A stretch of DNA of 8,349 nt from Allobrachymonas sp. (GTDB taxonomy: Bacteria > Pseudomonadota > Gammaproteobacteria > Burkholderiales > Burkholderiaceae_C), in NCBI GenBank assembly GCA_030538335.1, contig JAUNUE010000073.1, forward strand, positions 1 through 8,349, in the 5' to 3' direction. A model generated the notes under the pieces. It did no database searches and was not told the DNA's origin. It worked only from the letters and a program-made list of their open reading frames with translations. The translations under genes were made by a program, and so were the position numbers. Below, in pieces: positions 5,811 to 8,349 of the stretch. Numbering within the stretch: the first letter of the stretch is position 1; each line of letters begins with the position of its first letter.

Positions 5811-5878
5811 CCGTTCGGGCTGAGCCTGTCGAAGCCCAAGCAGTGTTCATAGCCCTTCGACAGGCTCAGGGCGAACGG
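5811..5878. repeat. Palindromic intergenic repeat, copy C
   Basis: The 24-bp arms 5811-5834 (CCGTTCGGGCTGAGCC...CGAAG) and 5855-5878 (CTTCG...GGCTCAGGGCGAACGG) pair at 22 of 24 positions around a 20-bp centre. The two unpaired positions are the same GG/CC pair as in copy B. It starts 21 bp after the ppk2 stop, so on the minus strand it would form a 3' hairpin of the ppk2 mRNA. There is no T-run. Confidence 0.85.
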
Positions 5879-5899
5879 TGTTTGAAAGACGCGAGAACG

Positions 5900-6745
5900 T
5901 TACTCAACCTTCAACCCCTGCAACTTCGGATCAGCAGGCGGATAGCGCAGCTTCATACCGCGCAAGGTATCGCGCACCACGGTGGCGATCATCAGGCTGC
6001 GGTGCGTTTTGCTGTCCGACGGCACCACCGTCCACGGTGCCCAGGGCGTGCTGGTCGCGCCCAGAAAAGCGGCGTAGGCGGCCTGGTATTCCTTCCACTG
6101 CTTGCGCACGTCAAGATCGCCCATGCTGAACTTCCAGTGCTTGGTCACATCGTCAATGCGCTCCTGCAGGCGCTGGCGCTGCTCTTCAAAGCTGATGTGC
6201 AGCATGAACTTCAACACCACGGTGCCAGTCTCGGTGAGCATGCGCTCGAAGTCGTTGATGTGCGCGTAACGCTGGCGCGTTTGCGCGGGCGTGATCCAGC
6301 CGTTGACGGTGGGCACCAGCACGTCCTCGTAATGGCTGCGGTTGAACACCATGATGTCGCCCGCTGCAGGCACGCGCTGGTGGATGCGCCAGAGGTAGTC
6401 GTGCGCACGCTCGGTCTCGGTCGGCGCGCGCCAGCCCACGGTTTGCACGCCCAGCGGACTGGTGCGGTTGAACACATCGCGCAGTGTGCCGTCTTTGCCA
6501 GCGGTATCGGTGCCTTGCAGCACCACCAGCAGCTTGAAACGCTTGTCGGCAAACAGCATGTCTTGCAACTGGTTGATCTCTTCGGCCAGTTCTGCCGTGC
6601 GCGCCTTGTCGGCGGCCTTGTCGCCACTTGAAAAAGGCTTGGCTGCAGGGTCGTACTTTGAGAGCTTGACCGGTTTGCCACCCGCCGGGCCTGACGGTTG
6701 CCATTGCTTGAGCAAGGCCGATGCGCTATCTTTCTTCGTCGCCAT
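5900..6745 (-). CDS. ppk2: Polyphosphate kinase 2 family, class III-like nucleotide kinase
   Basis: This 281-residue cytoplasmic enzyme is of the PPK2 family, which transfers phosphate between inorganic polyphosphate and nucleotides. It has Walker A GTDTAGKDGT (residues 78-87, K84) after a hydrophobic strand KLLVVLQ, and the second motif IMVFNRSHYEDVLV (131-144) with R136, E140 and D141. It also has DYLWRIHQRVP and a lid region rich in Arg/Lys (FEEQRQRLQERID, about 186-198). The NRSHYEDVLV form, where class I has DRSWYNRAGVE, suggests a polyphosphate-dependent AMP/ADP phosphotransferase (class III); substrate choice is inference. Length is usual for one-domain PPK2. The start at ATG 6745 has a good GGAG (6753-6756) 7 nt upstream, which lies in a hairpin. 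It follows the DUF1841 gene by 32 bp on the same strand, so an operon is likely. Repeat copy C lies right behind it. Confidence 0.94.
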   Translation of the reverse strand: MATKKDSASALLKQWQPSGPAGGKPVKLSKYDPAAKPFSSGDKAADKARTAELAEEINQLQDMLFADKRFKLLVVLQGTDTAGKDGTLRDVFNRTSPLGVQTVGWRAPTETERAHDYLWRIHQRVPAAGDIMVFNRSHYEDVLVPTVNGWITPAQTRQRYAHINDFERMLTETGTVVLKFMLHISFEEQRQRLQERIDDVTKHWKFSMGDLDVRKQWKEYQAAYAAFLGATSTPWAPWTVVPSDSKTHRSLMIATVVRDTLRGMKLRYPPADPKLQGLKVE

Positions 6746-6752
6746 GTGCTAA

Positions 6753-6775
6753 CTCCTACGCTGATGCAGTAGGAG
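6753..6775 (-). promoter_or_regulatory. Hairpin covering the ppk2 ribosome-binding site
   Basis: In minus-strand RNA, CUCCUAC (from 6775-6769) pairs perfectly with GUAGGAG (6759-6753) around a 9-nt loop; the second arm is the ppk2 Shine-Dalgarno. The DUF1841 stop codon (6778-6780) lies 2 nt upstream of the first arm. A ribosome finishing DUF1841 would cover that arm and free the site, which suggests translational coupling. Confidence 0.55.
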
Positions 6776-6777
6776 GA

Positions 6778-7218
6778 TTATCGTTGCGTTGCCTTGTGTC
6801 GCACACAGGCCAGATAGCTGTCGCCATCGGGCGGCTGGCCAAGGCTCTGGCTGGTAGCGATCATGTCGGCCAGGCAATCCATGGTGGCGTGGTGCGCATC
6901 GTGCAGCGAATCCTTGCGCGCAGCCAGCACTTCAACCGCCTCGCGGATGCCCTTGGGCTGGTCGATGCTGCACTGCTCGCTCAAGGCGAGGTGCATCGAC
7001 AAATGCAAAAAAGGATTGGTGTTGTCGGCGTGGTCGGGGTGCGGTACACCATCCACCGGCGCGTCGGGTTGCGACAGCACGGCGTTGTATTCGGGGTGTT
7101 CACGCATCCATGCACTGAGCAGGGCCTCCATCGGCTCCAGGGGGTCGCCGTTGCGCCACTTGGCATACACCTCACAGAAATAGCGGCGCACATCGGTGCG
7201 GCTGGGCGGGATGAGCAT
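6778..7218 (-). CDS. DUF1841 family protein
   Basis: This 146-residue soluble protein, without signal peptide or membrane helix, matches the betaproteobacterial DUF1841 pattern. It has PSRTDVRRYFCEVYAKWRNG at the N-terminus, HPEYNAVL, then NPFLHLSMHLALSEQCSIDQ and a GIREA stretch, and HDAHHATMDCL with PDGDSYLACVR at the end. The conserved His residues are intact. No biochemical role is known to me for this family. The start at ATG 7218 places the conserved PSR motif at residue 5, as in relatives, though no clear Shine-Dalgarno precedes it. ppk2 follows 32 bp downstream and is likely cotranscribed. The upstream gap of 87 bp (7219-7305) to the HExxH gene shows no terminator, so all three minus-strand genes could be on one transcript. 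Confidence 0.9.
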   Translation of the reverse strand: MLIPPSRTDVRRYFCEVYAKWRNGDPLEPMEALLSAWMREHPEYNAVLSQPDAPVDGVPHPDHADNTNPFLHLSMHLALSEQCSIDQPKGIREAVEVLAARKDSLHDAHHATMDCLADMIATSQSLGQPPDGDSYLACVRHKATQR

Positions 7219-7305
7219 GATGCGGGCATCATAGCCCTATCGCAGGGTGCGGGTCAGACGAGAAACCGTGAAAAATGCACAGTTTGCGGAAATGGCGCGC
7301 GGCGA

Positions 7306-7758
7306 TCAGGAATAAATCACGGGGTCGTCCTGCAAACGGTAGGCCGCCCGCTCAAAGGCGTTGTCCCAATACGGACGTTTGCCGCACAACAAGGCCCACA
7401 GGCTGCTGGCCGGATAGGCGATGAAAAACAGCGGCCCCCAGCGCTCGTACTGGCGCACATGCACCCGCTCGTGGCTGCGCACCTGCTCCAGCATGCAGCC
7501 GTCAATGCCGAGAATGACATGGCCCAAGGTGATCGCACCATAAGGCACGCTGTGCCAGCGCGAGCACACAGGCAAAGTATCGGCAAACCGGTAGAACTCC
7601 AGCGTGCGCCCTACGCGGCGGCAACCTCCTCCAAAAGCCAGCAGTACCAGCCCCCACAGCAGGCCAACCAGGCTGCACGGCAGCACCCACAGCAGGCGCC
7701 ATGCCAGCAACAGGCGGTGCGGGAGTTGGGTGCGTGCATGCATAAGAGGGGATTTCAT
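7306..7758 (-). CDS. Small membrane protein with HExxH motif, putative zinc peptidase-like
   Basis: From ATG 7758 the product is 150 residues (MKSPLMHARTQLPHRLL); ATG 7743 would give 145. Hydrophobic segments are seen at about residues 16-41 (LLLAWRLLWVLPCSLVGLLW) and 111-124 (FFIAYPASSLWALL). Between them lies HERVHVRQYERWGP, with H96-E97-xx-H100, the zinc-binding HExxH form. After the second segment comes YWDNAFERAA, where D132 or E136 could be the third ligand. The arrangement resembles small uncharacterised membrane proteins of proteobacteria with a HExxHxRQYE core. Proteolytic activity is inference; it may be inactive or a metal-binding protein. The frame stays open upstream to 7899, but that extension is Cys/His-rich and unlike a signal sequence. 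No start has a good Shine-Dalgarno. Confidence 0.75.
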   Translation of the reverse strand: MKSPLMHARTQLPHRLLLAWRLLWVLPCSLVGLLWGLVLLAFGGGCRRVGRTLEFYRFADTLPVCSRWHSVPYGAITLGHVILGIDGCMLEQVRSHERVHVRQYERWGPLFFIAYPASSLWALLCGKRPYWDNAFERAAYRLQDDPVIYS

Positions 7759-7806
7759 CCGGCCAGAAAAACGCTGCAGCATAAAGCGGTGCAGCAATCC
7801 GCATTC

Positions 7807-7835
7807 AAGATAAGGCCAAAACCCGCAGATGCAAA
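7807..7835 (-). promoter_or_regulatory. Candidate promoter of the HExxH gene
   Basis: The minus strand has TTTGCA (7830-7835), a 17-bp spacer and TATCTT (7807-7812), each 4 of 6 against consensus. Transcription would start near 7800, about 40 nt before ATG 7758. If real, it supports the shorter start over the upstream extension. Confidence 0.3.
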
Positions 7836-8091
7836 CGTGCTTCCTCTGGCACATCCTGAATCCCGTCCCGTGGCTTGTGTTTGTACAAGCAGGAGACAAA
7901 GTTGACCAGAAACCTCACACAAAGACAGCCTTTACTGTACGTTTACCACCAAAACGTTGCGCCAAAGCAATAAAAACAGAAAAAATGCGCACTTCATCAC
8001 GAAATCATCGATTGATCGGTTAGATTTTCTGACATGCGAAAGTGGAGAGCGAAGCAATGCAGGCTGCTTCTTGTTGCGCTTTTGTGCATGC

Positions 8092-8119
8092 GGCAGAATC
8101 TCCTTGCGGAGGTTCTGCC
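8092..8119. repeat. 12-bp hairpin GGCAGAATCTCC/GGAGGTTCTGCC
   Basis: The arms 8092-8103 and 8108-8119 pair along their full length with one T-G pair, around a TTGC loop. No T-run follows on either strand, so a simple terminator is unlikely. It may be an intergenic palindromic repeat or part of a structured RNA. Confidence 0.6.
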
Positions 8120-8155
8120 CTACGAGAATCAAGCTTACACGTGTTGTAGAGACAG

Positions 8156-8275
8156 ATGATGGATTATTTATTCTGGAAAATGCGAGCATCAAGGATTCAT
8201 GAGCTACAGAAACAAACTGCCTACAAAGCGTATAAGTTAAGAATGTGCGAGACCAAATATGACAATCAATGCTGA
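8156..8275 (+). CDS. Doubtful small ORF, 39 residues
   Basis: The frame starts with two ATG codons (MMDYLFWKMRASRIHELQ) and ends in KYDNQC. It is basic, without a membrane helix. It is followed after 30 bp by a strong hairpin in the right orientation, which is the only reason to list it. The upstream GTAGAGACAG is a poor ribosome-binding site. It may well be noncoding. Confidence 0.15.
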   Translation: MMDYLFWKMRASRIHELQKQTAYKAYKLRMCETKYDNQC

Positions 8276-8305
8276 AAACAAAACTCAAATCATAAAAGTA
8301 ACCAT

Positions 8306-8330
8306 CCCCCGGCAAAGCCGGGGGCTTTCG
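8306..8330 (+). terminator. GC-rich hairpin, probable terminator
   Basis: A perfect 8-bp stem CCCCCGGC (8306-8313)/GCCGGGGG (8317-8324) with an AAA loop is followed by CTTTCGTT on the plus strand. The T-run is short, but the minus strand has none, so plus-strand use is favoured. No clear plus-strand gene lies before it; the transcript it ends is unknown. Confidence 0.6.
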
Positions 8331-8349
8331 TTATGTGAGCCGCTCAAAG

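Larger units (their letters stand above)
7759..8349. other. Gene-poor right end, lower G+C
   Basis: About 590 bp hold no convincing gene. G+C falls below the rest of the window, especially 7900-8040 and 8150-8300. Contents are the HExxH promoter candidate, a small inverted repeat GCTTGT/ACAAGC (7873-7890), GAAGCA/TGCTTC (8051-8070), a strong 12-bp hairpin (8092-8119), a doubtful 39-codon frame (8156-8275) and a final hairpin (8306-8324). Overlapping frames on both strands across 7932-8315 have no recognisable domain. Confidence 0.5.

Noticed and set aside
5464..5878. CRISPR-like array
   Set aside because: The repeats are palindromic, of variable spacing and unequal sequence, belong to two families, and there is no cas gene.
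5792..6631. Plus-strand open frame of 279 codons
   Set aside because: It is antisense to ppk2, which has complete catalytic motifs, and begins inside a palindromic repeat.
6721..7905. Plus-strand open frame of 394 codons
   Set aside because: It is antisense to the DUF1841 and HExxH genes; no domain is recognisable.
7932..8315. Minus-strand frame of 127 codons at the right end
   Set aside because: It starts inside the GC-rich terminator hairpin, lacks a ribosome-binding site and has no recognisable domain.

Overview
The window is about 60% G+C and reads as chromosomal DNA of a Burkholderiales betaproteobacterium, probably Comamonadaceae or close to it. The assignment rests on the DnaA C-terminus (KKRPANIAKPRQIAMYLAKE, GRDHTTVLHAVRKI), a DUF1841 protein, an OFA-type transporter and extended -10 promoters. 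It is inferred from remembered family features, not from a search.

Layout from left to right. 1-425 (minus): 5' part of a gene for a secreted protein of unknown family that runs off the left edge; it has a clear signal peptide and an AT-rich promoter region containing a perfect dyad. 742-1683 (minus): DMT/EamA transporter. 1684-2154: divergent intergenic region. 2155-3519 (plus): OFA-family MFS transporter ending in a good hairpin terminator. 3754-5202 (plus): dnaA. 5203-5899: a gene-free stretch with a perfect inverted repeat right after dnaA, a compact promoter-to-terminator unit that looks like a small RNA gene, and a cluster of palindromic intergenic repeats. 5900-7218 (minus): DUF1841 gene followed by a class III-like ppk2, 32 bp apart and probably one operon, with a hairpin that covers the ppk2 ribosome-binding site. 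7306-7758 (minus): small membrane protein with an HExxH motif. 7759-8349: about 590 bp without a convincing gene, ending in a strong hairpin.

The genes do not form one pathway. Two are inner-membrane transporters, one is the replication initiator, one is a polyphosphate-dependent nucleotide kinase. The context of dnaA is unusual: the usual downstream partner dnaN is absent, and repeats and opposite-strand genes follow instead. No consensus DnaA-box cluster was seen by eye, so there is no evidence for oriC here.

I found no CRISPR array, tRNA, rRNA, transposase or recognisable defence system. The points most worth checking are the putative small RNA after dnaA, the hairpin over the ppk2 ribosome-binding site next to the DUF1841 stop codon, the repeat cluster with compensatory arm changes, and the small HExxH membrane protein.
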